Source: Bacteroidales bacterium (GTDB taxonomy: Bacteria; Bacteroidota; Bacteroidia; Bacteroidales; P3). Taken from it: 45,372 bases of DNA. The stretch is from NCBI GenBank assembly GCA_017551765.1, contig JAFZKV010000004.1, positions 1 through 45,372 of the forward strand, written 5' to 3'. Both the position numbers and the translations under genes were made by a program. A model generated the notes under the pieces. The model was not told the origin of the DNA. It did no database searches and was given only the letters and a program-made list of their open reading frames with translations. Below are positions 16,521 through 24,811 of the stretch, piece by piece (positions within the stretch are counted from its first letter, which is position 1; every line of letters begins with the position of its first letter).

Positions 16521-16855
16521 CAGGCGTTCAGCAACTGATAAATCTTGCCAACAGTCTCGTAGGTCTGCATGTCGGTGCTAAGGAAGGGGATGCCCTCCTC
16601 GTTGCTCTGCTCCACTGTGTCGTCGCTGGCGGTGAGACCCTTGACGAGGATAACGCAGGCCAACTCCTTGAGCGAGGCAATGGCCATCACGTTCTTGTGG
16701 GTTTGCAGGGTCACCCAGACATTGCCCATCTCGGCATTGCCCATCACGTCGCTCAGCAGGTCGCTGACATAGCAGCCGTCAATGTCGCGGTCCAGACCGT
16801 TCTCGCCGCTCAGCACCTTGAGGTTCAATTTATCAACAAGTTCTCTGACTTTCAT
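16520..16855 (-). CDS. DRTGG-domain protein
   Basis: A small (111 residues) cytoplasmic protein made of one DRTGG-like domain. It begins MKVRELVDKLNLKVLSGENGL and has the central pattern GCYVSDLLSDVMGNAEMGNVWVT, then VMAIASLKELACVILVKG and GIPFLSTDMQTYETVGKIY. DRTGG domains occur alone or joined to CBS or HPr-kinase-like modules and are thought to have ligand-binding or regulatory roles. It follows acyl-CoA dehydrogenase by 24 nt and overlaps the PHP gene, so it is likely to work with the PHP protein. Confidence 0.85.
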   Translation of the reverse strand: MKVRELVDKLNLKVLSGENGLDRDIDGCYVSDLLSDVMGNAEMGNVWVTLQTHKNVMAIASLKELACVILVKGLTASDDTVEQSNEEGIPFLSTDMQTYETVGKIYQLLNA

Positions 16856-16879
16856 ATTTCGTATTGCTTTTTTTGTTCA

Positions 16880-18592
16880 TTATTCAGCACGGAAAGCGGG
16901 AAGGTCGGCCTCGCTAAAATGCATCACATAGTAGCTCTTGGCGCAGACATCCTCTTCGGTCATGCGGACGTAGACGTTGGCGCTCTTCTCGAAGAGTTCG
17001 GGAGCGCGGCTGGCGTCGTCCATAATGAGCAAGCTCATGATGAGCTCGGCGGTCATGTCGTAGAGGCGTCGAGCCAGGAAGTCGTGGACATCTTGATTGC
17101 CCTGTTCCTTCACGTAGTTGACAGCCTGCTCATAGAGGTCCACCAGCGGGGCGATGCGGGCTTTCAAGGGCTTCATGGCATCGCTCACTTTGCTCTGCAT
17201 CATGTCGCGGATGACCTGCAGGTAGGTGCCGTTAGTGACGTATCGTATGGCAGCCACAACCTGCAGCTGGGTGGTACCCTCGTAGATGCTGAAGATACGC
17301 GCGTCGCGGTAGAGGCGCTGGCTCTTGTATTCCATGATGAAGCCCGAGCCGCCGTGGATGCTGATGGCGTCGTAGGCGTTCTGGCTGGCATACTCGCTGT
17401 TCATGCCCTTGGCCAACGGCGTGAAAGCATCGGCCAACTTGCTGTACTGCTTCATCTCGTTGCGCTCCTCGGGTGTGAGCTTGCGGTCGCGCTGAATGTC
17501 CTCCAGACTCTTGTAGAGGTCCACATAGCGGGCGGTCATGTAGAGCAGCGAGCGGCCGGCATCGAGCTTGGTCTTCATGCGGCTGAGCATATCGTAGACG
17601 GCGGGGAAGTGGATAATCTTCTCGCCGAACTGTGCACGTTCGCGGGCGTAAGCCAGGCCTTCGTTGTAGGCTTCCTGCTCCACACCGACGCTCTGGGCTG
17701 CGATGCCGAGGCGGGCGCCGTTCATCAGGGCCATGACGTATTTGATGAGGCCGAGCTTGCGGTCGCCACAGAGTTCGGCCTTGGCGTTCTTGTAGGTGAG
17801 CTCGCAGGTGGGGCTGCCGTGGATGCCGAGCTTGTGCTCGATGTGACGCACGTCGACACCGCCGTTGCGCTTGTCATAGATGAACATCGACAGGCCACGG
17901 CCGTCCTTGGTGCCCTCCTCGCTGCGGGCAAGGACGAGGTGGATGTCCGAGTCGCCGTTGGTGATGAAGCGCTTCACGCCGTTGAGACGCCAGCAGTTCT
18001 CCTTCTCGTCGAAGGTAGCCTTCAACATCACGCGCTGCAGGTCAGAGCCTGCGTCGGGCTCGGTGAGGTCCATACTCATGGTCTCACCCTTGCAGATGCG
18101 CGGGATGTACTTGGCACGCTGCTCCTCGCTGCCGAACTCGTAGAGGGTGTCGATGCAGCTCTGCAGGCTCCAGATGTTCTGGAAGCCGGCGTCGGCGGCG
18201 CTGATGACCTCGCTCATCATGCTGAAGACCACGTTGGGAACATTCAATCCGCCGAAGCGGCGCGGCATGGAGACGCCGTAGAGGCCGGCCTTGCGGGTCT
18301 GCTCAAGATTCTCGACGGTCTTCGAGGCGTAAATCATGCGGTTGTTCTCCAGATGCGGCCCTTCGAGGTCGACGCTCTCAGAGTTGGGCTCAATGACGTT
18401 GGCGGCCACGTCGCCCGTGATATCGAGGATGCGACGGTAGTTCTCGATGGTGTCTTCGTAGTCCACGGGGGCGTAGTCGATGCCGTTGGCGGCATCTTCG
18501 TAATTCTTTTCGCGCAACTCCACCAAACGCTTCATCAGCGGATGCTCAAGGTGGAACGCTATCTCAGGATGGTCTGTATAGTAGTTTGCCAT
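16880..18592 (-). CDS. Acyl-CoA dehydrogenase family protein
   Basis: An FAD-dependent dehydrogenase that makes an alpha,beta double bond in an acyl-CoA and exchanges electrons with ETF. It has 570 residues, longer than the 380 of short- and medium-chain enzymes, with an extra helical C-terminal domain of about 120 residues after the catalytic core. Motifs include MSMDLTEPDAGSD (172-184), GVKRFITNGD, ERAQFG and RDARIFSIYEGTTQLQ, where E438 is in the place of the catalytic base of MCAD. It lies directly downstream of etfB, etfA and a small gene in one operon, so ETF is its partner. Substrate chain length, and whether it runs as dehydrogenase or as enoyl-CoA reductase, cannot be told. Confidence 0.92.
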   Translation of the reverse strand: MANYYTDHPEIAFHLEHPLMKRLVELREKNYEDAANGIDYAPVDYEDTIENYRRILDITGDVAANVIEPNSESVDLEGPHLENNRMIYASKTVENLEQTRKAGLYGVSMPRRFGGLNVPNVVFSMMSEVISAADAGFQNIWSLQSCIDTLYEFGSEEQRAKYIPRICKGETMSMDLTEPDAGSDLQRVMLKATFDEKENCWRLNGVKRFITNGDSDIHLVLARSEEGTKDGRGLSMFIYDKRNGGVDVRHIEHKLGIHGSPTCELTYKNAKAELCGDRKLGLIKYVMALMNGARLGIAAQSVGVEQEAYNEGLAYARERAQFGEKIIHFPAVYDMLSRMKTKLDAGRSLLYMTARYVDLYKSLEDIQRDRKLTPEERNEMKQYSKLADAFTPLAKGMNSEYASQNAYDAISIHGGSGFIMEYKSQRLYRDARIFSIYEGTTQLQVVAAIRYVTNGTYLQVIRDMMQSKVSDAMKPLKARIAPLVDLYEQAVNYVKEQGNQDVHDFLARRLYDMTAELIMSLLIMDDASRAPELFEKSANVYVRMTEEDVCAKSYYVMHFSEADLPAFRAE

Positions 18593-18595
18593 AAC

Positions 18596-18766
18596 TTATT
18601 GTTCTTCTTTGTTTGTTTTTGATTTTGCTTCCTCTTCGGCCTTTCGGCGACGCAGGGCCTCGCGCATGGCTTCCAATTCAAGATTGTTGTGGTCATCGGT
18701 GCTGTATCTGTTGCCATAGCCCAATTCCCACGCGTCGTGATCCTGCTGCTGCATTGTCTTGGCCAT
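18596..18766 (-). CDS. Small charged protein between etfA and acyl-CoA dehydrogenase
   Basis: An unlisted 56-residue reading frame on the minus strand. It begins MAKTMQQQDHDAWELGYGN and ends in a basic and acidic helix (EAMREALRRRKAEEE). The ATG is 2 nt after the etfA stop, and the stop is 3 nt before the acyl-CoA dehydrogenase ATG. It fills the spacer exactly and should be translated by coupling. It has no signal peptide or membrane segment. The tight fit and charged composition argue for a real gene, perhaps an accessory or stabilising subunit, but I do not recognise a family. Confidence 0.72.
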   Translation of the reverse strand: MAKTMQQQDHDAWELGYGNRYSTDDHNNLELEAMREALRRRKAEEEAKSKTNKEEQ

Positions 18767-18768
18767 GA

Positions 18769-19791
18769 CTACTTGCTGTTTTGCTTGTAATACTTAATCA
18801 TCTTGGGCACCACCTCTTCCACGGTGCCGGTAATGACGTAGTCGGCAATCTTATTAATCGGCGCTTCAGGGTCGCTGTTGATGCTGATGATGATACCTGA
18901 ATCCTGCATGCCGGCGATGTGCTGAATCTGACCGCTGATGCCGCAGGCGATGTACACCTTGGGGTGCACCGTGACACCCGTCTGGCCAATCTGGCGGTCG
19001 TTGTCAATCCATCCGGCATCCACGGCGGCACGGCTGCCGCCCACCTCACCGTGCAGCACCTTGGCGAGCTCGAAGAGCATGTCGAAGCCCTCCTTCGAGC
19101 CCACGCCATAGCCGCCGGAGACGACGATGGGGGCTCCCTTGAGGTTGTGCTTGGCGGCCTCCACATGGTGGTCGAGCACTTTCACCACAAAAGCTTCAGG
19201 GCTGACGTACTTGCTCACCTCGGGATAGACCACCTCTTTCTTGCAGTTGCCGTCGTAGACAGCTTTTTGCATGACGCCGCTGCGCACGGTGGCCATCTGC
19301 GGACGGTGGTCGGGGTTGACGATGGTGGCCACGATGTTGCCACCGAAGGCGGGACGAATTTGATAGAGCAGGTTCTCATAGGTCTTGCCGCTCTTCTTGT
19401 CCTCGTAGGGGCCAATCTCCAGCTGGGTGCAGTCGGCGGTGAGGCCGCTGGTAAGGCTGCTGCTGACGCGCGGGCCAAGGTCGCGGCCGATGACGGTGGC
19501 GCCCATCAGGCAAATCTGAGGCTGTTCCTCCTTGAAGAGGTTCACCACGATGTCGGTGTGCGGAGCCGAGGTGTAGGGGAAGAGTGCGGGGGCGTCAAAG
19601 ACGAAGAGCTTGTCCACACCATAGGGCAGCACCTGCTCCTCGACTTTGCCTTTGATGCCGGTGCCGATGGCCACGGCGTGCAGCTCCACCCCGAGTTCGT
19701 TGGCCAGCTTGCGGCCCTTGGTCAAAAGTTCCTGCGAGACCTCGCGCACCTCGGTGCCTTCAATCTCGATATATACGAATACGTTGTTCAT
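18769..19791 (-). CDS. etfA: Electron transfer flavoprotein alpha subunit
   Basis: The FAD-binding subunit of ETF, 340 residues, the family's normal size. The N-terminal domain contains GATVIGRDLGPRVSSSL and the C-terminal FAD domain (about 215-335) has GSRAAVDAGWIDNDRQIGQTG, YIACGISGQIQHIAGM and SINSDPEAPINKIADYV. It forms a heterodimer with EtfB and exchanges electrons with the acyl-CoA dehydrogenase downstream. Its ATG overlaps the etfB stop by 1 nt. The anaerobe-type features of the pair are compatible with a bifurcating or FAD/FAD type of ETF, which remains open. Confidence 0.95.
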   Translation of the reverse strand: MNNVFVYIEIEGTEVREVSQELLTKGRKLANELGVELHAVAIGTGIKGKVEEQVLPYGVDKLFVFDAPALFPYTSAPHTDIVVNLFKEEQPQICLMGATVIGRDLGPRVSSSLTSGLTADCTQLEIGPYEDKKSGKTYENLLYQIRPAFGGNIVATIVNPDHRPQMATVRSGVMQKAVYDGNCKKEVVYPEVSKYVSPEAFVVKVLDHHVEAAKHNLKGAPIVVSGGYGVGSKEGFDMLFELAKVLHGEVGGSRAAVDAGWIDNDRQIGQTGVTVHPKVYIACGISGQIQHIAGMQDSGIIISINSDPEAPINKIADYVITGTVEEVVPKMIKYYKQNSK

Positions 19792-20660
19792 TAGCCAATA
19801 ATCTTATCGTTTAACAATTCCTGGATGAGGGCGTTGATGTCCTCGTCTTTCGCCGTGAGTGTCTTGCTCTCCTTGGCCTGGAAGGCGATGCTCTGCACCT
19901 CCTTGACCTTCGTCGGGCTGCCACTCATGCCGCACTGCTGCGGGTCGCCATCCACGTCGGACACGCTCCACTGCGTCAGGTTAAGGTAGGGGCGCTCGGC
20001 GCGGAGGCCCTTGCGCGGGTCGTCCTCAGCCACTTCCAACGGGCAGGCGGCATACTTATACTTCATCACCAGCTTGGCGTTTTGCGGACGGCACTCGGCA
20101 GCGCTGCCATTCACGGTAACAACCAAAGGCAGCGGGGCTTCCACCACCTCCACGCCGCCGTCAATCATACGGCGGATGGTGGCTTTGCTATTCTCTATCT
20201 TAAGGATTTCCTCGGCGTAGGTCACCTGGTTGAGACCCAACTTCTGCGCCACCTGGGGACCCACCTGGGCGGTGTCACCGTCGATGGCCTGGCGGCCTCC
20301 AATGACGAGGTCCACATCGCCAATCTTCTTGATGGCGGTGGCCAGCGCATAGCTGGTAGCCAGCGTGTCGGCACCGGCGAAGAGGCGGTCGGTAAGCAGC
20401 CAGCCTGTGTCGGCGCCGCGGTAGAGGCCCTCGCGGATAATCTCGCCGGCACGAGGCGGTCCCATCGTCAACAGGCCCACGGTGGTGCCGGGGTTCTGTT
20501 CCTTGATGCGGAGCGCCTGTTCCAGCGCATTGAGGTCTTCGGGGTTAAAAATAGCCGGCAGCGCGGCACGGTTCACCGTACCCTCGGCCGTCATAGCATC
20601 CTTGCCAACATTCCTTGTGTCAGGAACTTGTTTGGCAAGTACAACAATCTTCAAACTCAT
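19791..20660 (-). CDS. etfB: Electron transfer flavoprotein beta subunit
   Basis: The beta subunit of ETF, 289 residues, somewhat longer than mitochondrial-type EtfB because of a C-terminal extension (after about 255). The nucleotide-binding motif is GGRQAIDGDTAQVGPQVA near residues 120-137. The DGDTAQVGP form is the one I associate with FAD-binding, often bifurcating, ETFs of anaerobes, rather than the AMP-binding form; this is from memory. It is the first gene of a seven-gene minus-strand operon and has a good promoter at 20684-20714. Confidence 0.94.
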   Translation of the reverse strand: MSLKIVVLAKQVPDTRNVGKDAMTAEGTVNRAALPAIFNPEDLNALEQALRIKEQNPGTTVGLLTMGPPRAGEIIREGLYRGADTGWLLTDRLFAGADTLATSYALATAIKKIGDVDLVIGGRQAIDGDTAQVGPQVAQKLGLNQVTYAEEILKIENSKATIRRMIDGGVEVVEAPLPLVVTVNGSAAECRPQNAKLVMKYKYAACPLEVAEDDPRKGLRAERPYLNLTQWSVSDVDGDPQQCGMSGSPTKVKEVQSIAFQAKESKTLTAKDEDINALIQELLNDKIIG

Positions 20661-20683
20661 ATTTTATAGTATATAATAAAATG

Positions 20684-20714
20684 CAAAGATACGAACTTTT
20701 TCCGATGTGGCAAA
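20684..20714 (-). promoter_or_regulatory. Bacteroidetes-type promoter for the etfBA operon
   Basis: Minus strand: -7 box TATCTTTG (20684-20691) and -33 box TTTG (20711-20714), 19 nt apart, a full match to the Bacteroidetes consensus. The transcription start would be close to 20677, giving a short leader of about 16 nt. Confidence 0.8.
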
Positions 20715-20728
20715 ATTATATTTTCCCG

Positions 20729-21060
20729 CCGCAGGCGGGGAGGTTATAAAACGGGATTTATGTCGTGCACGACCTATCCGTGTCAACACCGTGTGTGCAC
20801 CGTGTTTTGTCCGACTGTGGTCGGAGTTCAGTCGGACTTGAGTCGGAGTTGAGTCGGAGCAGAGTCGGAGGGGGTGCGGCGGCAACACGATGCTTATACA
20901 TGATATTATGCTTTGAAACAGTGGTTTTTAGGTGATTGATAGTCGGTGATTGGTGGTCGGTAGCCGGTGAAACGGCGGTTTAGGGGTGGTTTTGGGTCAA
21001 TTCCGATTACCGATTACCAGCTACCGATTACCTATTTATATCGTGCACGACCTATTTTTA
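20729..21060 (-). repeat. Composite intergenic repeat element, copy A
   Basis: About 330 bp that align along their whole length, as reverse complement, with 31769-32093. Read on the minus strand the parts are: a palindrome TATCGTGCACGA-type core (near 21039-21052), a GGTNNNN 7-bp array, a central AAACCGCCG-type stretch, an inverted 7-bp array, AATCACCTAAAAACCACTGTTTC, the 11-bp AGTCGGA array (20809-20870), a second TCGTGCACGA palindrome (20761-20773) and the hairpin CCGCCTGCGG (20729-20738). There is no convincing coding capacity. It fills the 411-nt spacer between the nitroreductase end and the etfB promoter. Confidence 0.88.
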
Positions 21061-21071
21061 TGCATAGGAAA

Positions 21072-21824
21072 TCAGAAGTCCCACAGGCCGCTGTCCTTGA
21101 GGAACTGCAGCAGGTCGCGGCTGACGCTGACGTTGAGGTCATGGGGGTAGCGCTTGGTGGTGAAGATTTCGCAGTAGTTGCGGGTGCCATTCTCCTCGAC
21201 CATCCTCTTGTTGAAGGGGTCGTTGTCACGCACTTTGTGACTCTCGATCAGCTCGCTGTCGGTGGGCACGTGGTAGGTCTCGCTGTGCACCACGGCGTCC
21301 TGACCGAGGCGCTCGCTGAGGCGCGGCTGCCCGGCGGGGTGGCCCATCGCGATGGCGATAACAGGCACCACGCCCTTGGGGCACTGCAGCAGGTCGGCAA
21401 TCTGGCGCGTGTTGTAGTTGACAGTGCCCAGGTAGCAGAAACCCAGGCCTTTGGACTCGGCAGCCACACAGATGTTTTGCGCGCAGAGCGAAGCATCGAC
21501 GAGGGCGGAGATGAACCAAAGCAGGTTGCCGTAGGGCTCATCGCATTGGTTGACACGGCAGTAGTGGTGGTAGCGGGCCACATCGACACAGATGGTGAGC
21601 CACAGAGGTGCCGAAGCGCACTGTCCGAAGTGCAGCTTGCAGAGGTCGGAGCGCAGGGGTTCCTGGGTGGTAGTTATCACGCTGTATAACTGCATATTGC
21701 CCGTATTGGAGGCGCGGAGGCCGCACTCCAGAAGGGTGGACAGCAGGTCGGGGTCGACGGGGTCGGGGGTGAATTGGCGCACGCTGCGGTGCTGCATCAG
21801 CAGTTCGATGGGGTCTTTACTCAT
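21072..21824 (-). CDS. Nitroreductase-family FMN oxidoreductase
   Basis: A 250-residue flavoprotein of the nitroreductase fold, NfsA/FRP-like in size. FMN contacts are expected in the N-terminal HRSVRQFTPDPVDPDLL and in the later GLGFCYLGTVNYNTRQIADLL. The stretch FDPLNKR-like NDPFNKRMVEENG and the C-terminal LLQFLKDSGLWDF are typical of the NADPH-dependent oxidoreductases of this group. The substrate is not evident. Its start overlaps the glycosyltransferase stop by 8 nt, so it is the last gene of the fab-GT39 operon. Confidence 0.88.
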   Translation of the reverse strand: MSKDPIELLMQHRSVRQFTPDPVDPDLLSTLLECGLRASNTGNMQLYSVITTTQEPLRSDLCKLHFGQCASAPLWLTICVDVARYHHYCRVNQCDEPYGNLLWFISALVDASLCAQNICVAAESKGLGFCYLGTVNYNTRQIADLLQCPKGVVPVIAIAMGHPAGQPRLSERLGQDAVVHSETYHVPTDSELIESHKVRDNDPFNKRMVEENGTRNYCEIFTTKRYPHDLNVSVSRDLLQFLKDSGLWDF

Positions 21825-23565
21825 GGTCGGCTGGTCTTGTGATGGTTAGGTAATCGGATGAACGGGTGACGGTGGCCGGCAGGCGCTGGCTGTTGTCGGT
21901 GGGGTTGGCACCGCGCGAAAGGCAGAAGCCCGAGGGCATGGTGCCGTCGACGGGCGGGCGCCCCATGCGCAGGTCGCACTCAACGAAGGTGGTGGTGCCG
22001 GCGCGGAGGGTGTCGGTGAGCGGACAACCACCGCCGGCGGCGGTGTAGCGGGCCTCGTTGAAGAAGATGGTGATGCGCAGCGGCAGGCTGTCGGTGCTGT
22101 AGATGTCGTAGGGGTAAGGGTTGGTGACGGCCAAGCTGACGTGCAGCGCGCCAAGGCTGTCGGTGCCCTTGGTGGAGCGGAGGATGGGCAGGCGGGCGTC
22201 GATGGGCTCGACGGCGGCAATGGTCACCTCGCGCAGGGGATGGAAGTCGGGCAGGATACTGTAATAGAACGGCTTGCCATTGGGCAGGAGCAGCGTGTTG
22301 CTCTGCCGGTTGGTGAAGTTGCCAACGACGACCTCGCGGCCGGTGAAGGCGCGGTCGGAGGTGTCGTACTGCCATTGGCTGTGGCGGTTGAAGTAATAAG
22401 GAGTGCAGTAGGCCTCGCCGCCGGTGTAGAAGGTGTACTTGGGCGGTGCGGTGTAGGTGTGCATGAACTGCACGGGCCGACCGTCAGCCACGCGGGCGAT
22501 GGCGGTGTAGATGTCGCGTTGCCCCCAGAGCTCACCCTTGAAACCGAAGGGGTTGGCCACGGCCACCACCCTGACCACGAGGAACAGCACAAAGCAAACA
22601 ATACCCACAACACGCGCATAGCGCGCACGGCGGGCGGCGTGAAAGACGAAGGCCACGAAGGGGAACACCGCAGGCAGTATCCACTGAGGCTGCACGGGTC
22701 CGCGCAGGGTGGAGACCAGGAAGAAGAGGAGGAAGCCTGCCAAAAGGACGAGCAGGGCGCGGCGGAAGGGGTCGGCGAAGCGGCCCGAGCGGATGCCCTT
22801 GACAAGATGCCAGAGCCAGAGGGGGTTGAAGACCACAAGGGCAGTGGCCAGATACTCAAGCGTGTAGTTGATGCGATAGCTGTCGGCATTGCGGCCCACC
22901 AGGTGGTAGCGCAGCGAGACCCAATCGTGCGTGTACTGCCACCAGAGGTGCGGCGCATAGAGCAGCAGTGCGACGGCGGCGGCAAGGTAGAGCTGCCAGC
23001 GCAGCAGCAGCTTGGGATTGGAGAGCACCACCAACAGCACCACCAGGGCACCGTGGTACTTGCTATAGCCGAGCAGGGCCACGGTGAGGCCGAGCAGCAG
23101 GGCGTTGTGCAGGTTGACCTTGGCGCTGAAGCGCTTATAGGCCCAAAGGAAGAGCACGGTGGTCATGAGCAGCGGTGCGTCGGGCAGGGCCAGGAAGCCG
23201 TAGAGCTGCAGCAGAGGCTGCGAGAAGCATATCAGCACATAGAGCAACGCATCGCGCCGAGAAGCATCGGCAGGTTTAATCAAATGCCAGAAGAGCAGCA
23301 GATAGAGCGGCTGCAACAGCGTGGAAGCCAGGCGCACACCGAGGGTGCCGGGGAGCCAGGCGGTGAGCCACACAAGCAGCGCCACGAGGGGTGGGTGGTC
23401 GTAGTAGCCCCAGTCGAGGTGCTTGGAGAAGTACCAATAATAGGCCTCGTCGTTGGCCAGGTCCATAAAGGCGGCTTGCAGCAGGTTGAGCACCCACCAC
23501 GCCGCCAACAGCAGTAGCACCAGCCTATCGGCCGCCAGCCACTTGTTATTCCCGCTAATAGTCAT
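21817..23565 (-). CDS. GT39/ArnT-like membrane glycosyltransferase
   Basis: A 582-residue polytopic membrane protein. The first loop has FMDLANDEAYYWYFSKHLDWGYYDHPPL (given here in two parts: ANDEAYYWYFSKHLDWG and YYDHPP), the acidic motif of the PMT/ArnT family, which uses lipid-linked sugar donors. About ten hydrophobic segments follow up to about residue 340, and a soluble periplasmic C-terminal domain (about 345-582) has mainly beta-type sequence. It probably glycosylates a lipid or protein at the outer face of the inner membrane. It lies 62 nt after fabG, with an 8-nt overlap with the nitroreductase. Confidence 0.85.
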   Translation of the reverse strand: MTISGNNKWLAADRLVLLLLAAWWVLNLLQAAFMDLANDEAYYWYFSKHLDWGYYDHPPLVALLVWLTAWLPGTLGVRLASTLLQPLYLLLFWHLIKPADASRRDALLYVLICFSQPLLQLYGFLALPDAPLLMTTVLFLWAYKRFSAKVNLHNALLLGLTVALLGYSKYHGALVVLLVVLSNPKLLLRWQLYLAAAVALLLYAPHLWWQYTHDWVSLRYHLVGRNADSYRINYTLEYLATALVVFNPLWLWHLVKGIRSGRFADPFRRALLVLLAGFLLFFLVSTLRGPVQPQWILPAVFPFVAFVFHAARRARYARVVGIVCFVLFLVVRVVAVANPFGFKGELWGQRDIYTAIARVADGRPVQFMHTYTAPPKYTFYTGGEAYCTPYYFNRHSQWQYDTSDRAFTGREVVVGNFTNRQSNTLLLPNGKPFYYSILPDFHPLREVTIAAVEPIDARLPILRSTKGTDSLGALHVSLAVTNPYPYDIYSTDSLPLRITIFFNEARYTAAGGGCPLTDTLRAGTTTFVECDLRMGRPPVDGTMPSGFCLSRGANPTDNSQRLPATVTRSSDYLTITRPADHE

Positions 23566-23627
23566 TGCATTATAAACGACGACTTTGCGGTTTTATTATA
23601 TAGCAGGACAATTATTGACTTCTCCGT

Positions 23628-24374
23628 TTAGAGCGACACGCCACCGTCGACACAGATTACCTGGCCGGTGATGTACTCGCTGAGGTCGGAAGCCAGGAAG
23701 AGCGAGGTGCGGGCGATGTCGAGGTCGGTACCGCCACGGCGCAGAGGTATCTCGCTGAGCCACTTGTTGTGAGCCTCCTTGGGCATGGCTTGCGTCATGG
23801 CCGACTCGATGAGGCCGGGGGCAATGGCGTTGCAGCGGATGCCGCGCGAGCCAAGTTCCTTGGCAAGGCTCTTGGTAAAGCCAATGATGCCGGCCTTGGA
23901 GGCCGAGTAGTTGCACTGTCCAGCGTTGCCGTTGACGCCCACCACCGAGCTGGTATTGATGATAGAGCCAGAGCGCTGCTTGAGCATCATGGGAGCGAAG
24001 GCCTTGCAATAGTTGAACACCGAGCGCAGGTTGACCTCAAGCACGAGGTCCCAATCCTTGGGGCTCATGCGGAGCAGGAGGGTGTCGCGGGTGATGCCGG
24101 CGTTGTTGACGAGGGCATCGAGGCGGCCATACTCTTTCTGCACCTGTTCGGCGACGGCGACGGTCTGGTCATAGTCGGCAGCGTTGCTGACAATGAAGGT
24201 GCTCTTGGGGCTGTACTGCTGCAGCTCGGCGAGAAGTTCACGGCTGGCGTCGTTCTCCTGCAGGTCGGTAAAAATCACGGTAGCGCCGTGCTCAGCAAAG
24301 AGTTGGGCGGTGCGTTTGCCGATGCCGCGCGAGGCACCGGTGATGAGGGCTATCTTGTTTTCTAACAGTTTCAT
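23628..24374 (-). CDS. fabG: 3-oxoacyl-ACP reductase FabG
   Basis: A short-chain dehydrogenase that reduces 3-oxoacyl-ACP with NADPH in type II fatty acid synthesis. It has 248 residues. The cofactor loop is TGASRGIG (12-19), NNAG is at about 90-93, and the catalytic set is S143, Y156 and K160 (NYSASKAG). The ending GQVICVDGGVSL is typical of FabG. The start overlaps the fabZ stop by 1 nt. The gene is the last of four consecutive fatty-acid genes here. Confidence 0.93.
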   Translation of the reverse strand: MKLLENKIALITGASRGIGKRTAQLFAEHGATVIFTDLQENDASRELLAELQQYSPKSTFIVSNAADYDQTVAVAEQVQKEYGRLDALVNNAGITRDTLLLRMSPKDWDLVLEVNLRSVFNYCKAFAPMMLKQRSGSIINTSSVVGVNGNAGQCNYSASKAGIIGFTKSLAKELGSRGIRCNAIAPGLIESAMTQAMPKEAHNKWLSEIPLRRGGTDLDIARTSLFLASDLSEYITGQVICVDGGVSL

Positions 24375-24811
24375 TATTCTTTGGGATTATCAATTAATGC
24401 AAATGTGAGTTCACCAGAGCAGCAAACCTTGCCGCCGACGCTGGCTTTGGCGTCGACGAAGAAAATCATGCCGCGGCGTGAGGTGATGCGGGCACGTATC
24501 TCCATTGTGTCGCCCGGGCGCACCGGCTGGCGGAAGCGCACATTGTTGATGCCGCTGTAGAGCGGGGTGCGGCCCACAAGCTCGTCGCGCACCAGGATGC
24601 ACGACGACTGCGCCATGATTTCACACTGTATCACTCCGGGCACCACGGGGTTGCCGGGGAAATGTCCTTGCAGGAAGAATTCGTCGCCACGCACATGGTA
24701 GTGGGCAATGGCGGTGTCGCCTTCCATCACCACATCGTCGATGAGCAGCATCGGCTCGCGGTGCGGCAGGAAGGTCTTGATATCGTCTCTGTTCAATACG
24801 TTCATATCCAT
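24374..24811 (-). CDS. fabZ: Stand-alone 3-hydroxyacyl-ACP dehydratase FabZ
   Basis: A hot-dog-fold dehydratase of 145 residues. The catalytic His50 and Glu64 lie in LQGHFPGNPVVPGVIQCE. It begins MDMNVLNRDDIKTFLPHREP; the ATG at 24805 is an alternative start two codons in. In most Bacteroidetes the housekeeping FabZ is fused to LpxC, so a free-standing FabZ is noteworthy. The ATG at 24809-24811 lies inside a 7-bp array that also contains the fabF stop. Confidence 0.93.
   Translation of the reverse strand: MDMNVLNRDDIKTFLPHREPMLLIDDVVMEGDTAIAHYHVRGDEFFLQGHFPGNPVVPGVIQCEIMAQSSCILVRDELVGRTPLYSGINNVRFRQPVRPGDTMEIRARITSRRGMIFFVDAKASVGGKVCCSGELTFALIDNPKE

Noticed and set aside
16697-18622. Long plus-strand open frame (641 codons) opposite the acyl-CoA dehydrogenase and DRTGG genes
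   Set aside because: It is a shadow created by the GC-rich codon pattern of the minus-strand genes; its translation is low-complexity V/A/L/H/D and resembles no protein, while the opposite strand has clear catalytic motifs.
22141-23517. Plus-strand open frame of 458 codons opposite the GT39-like gene
   Set aside because: Low-complexity E/Q/G/H translation without motifs, antisense to a well-supported membrane enzyme.
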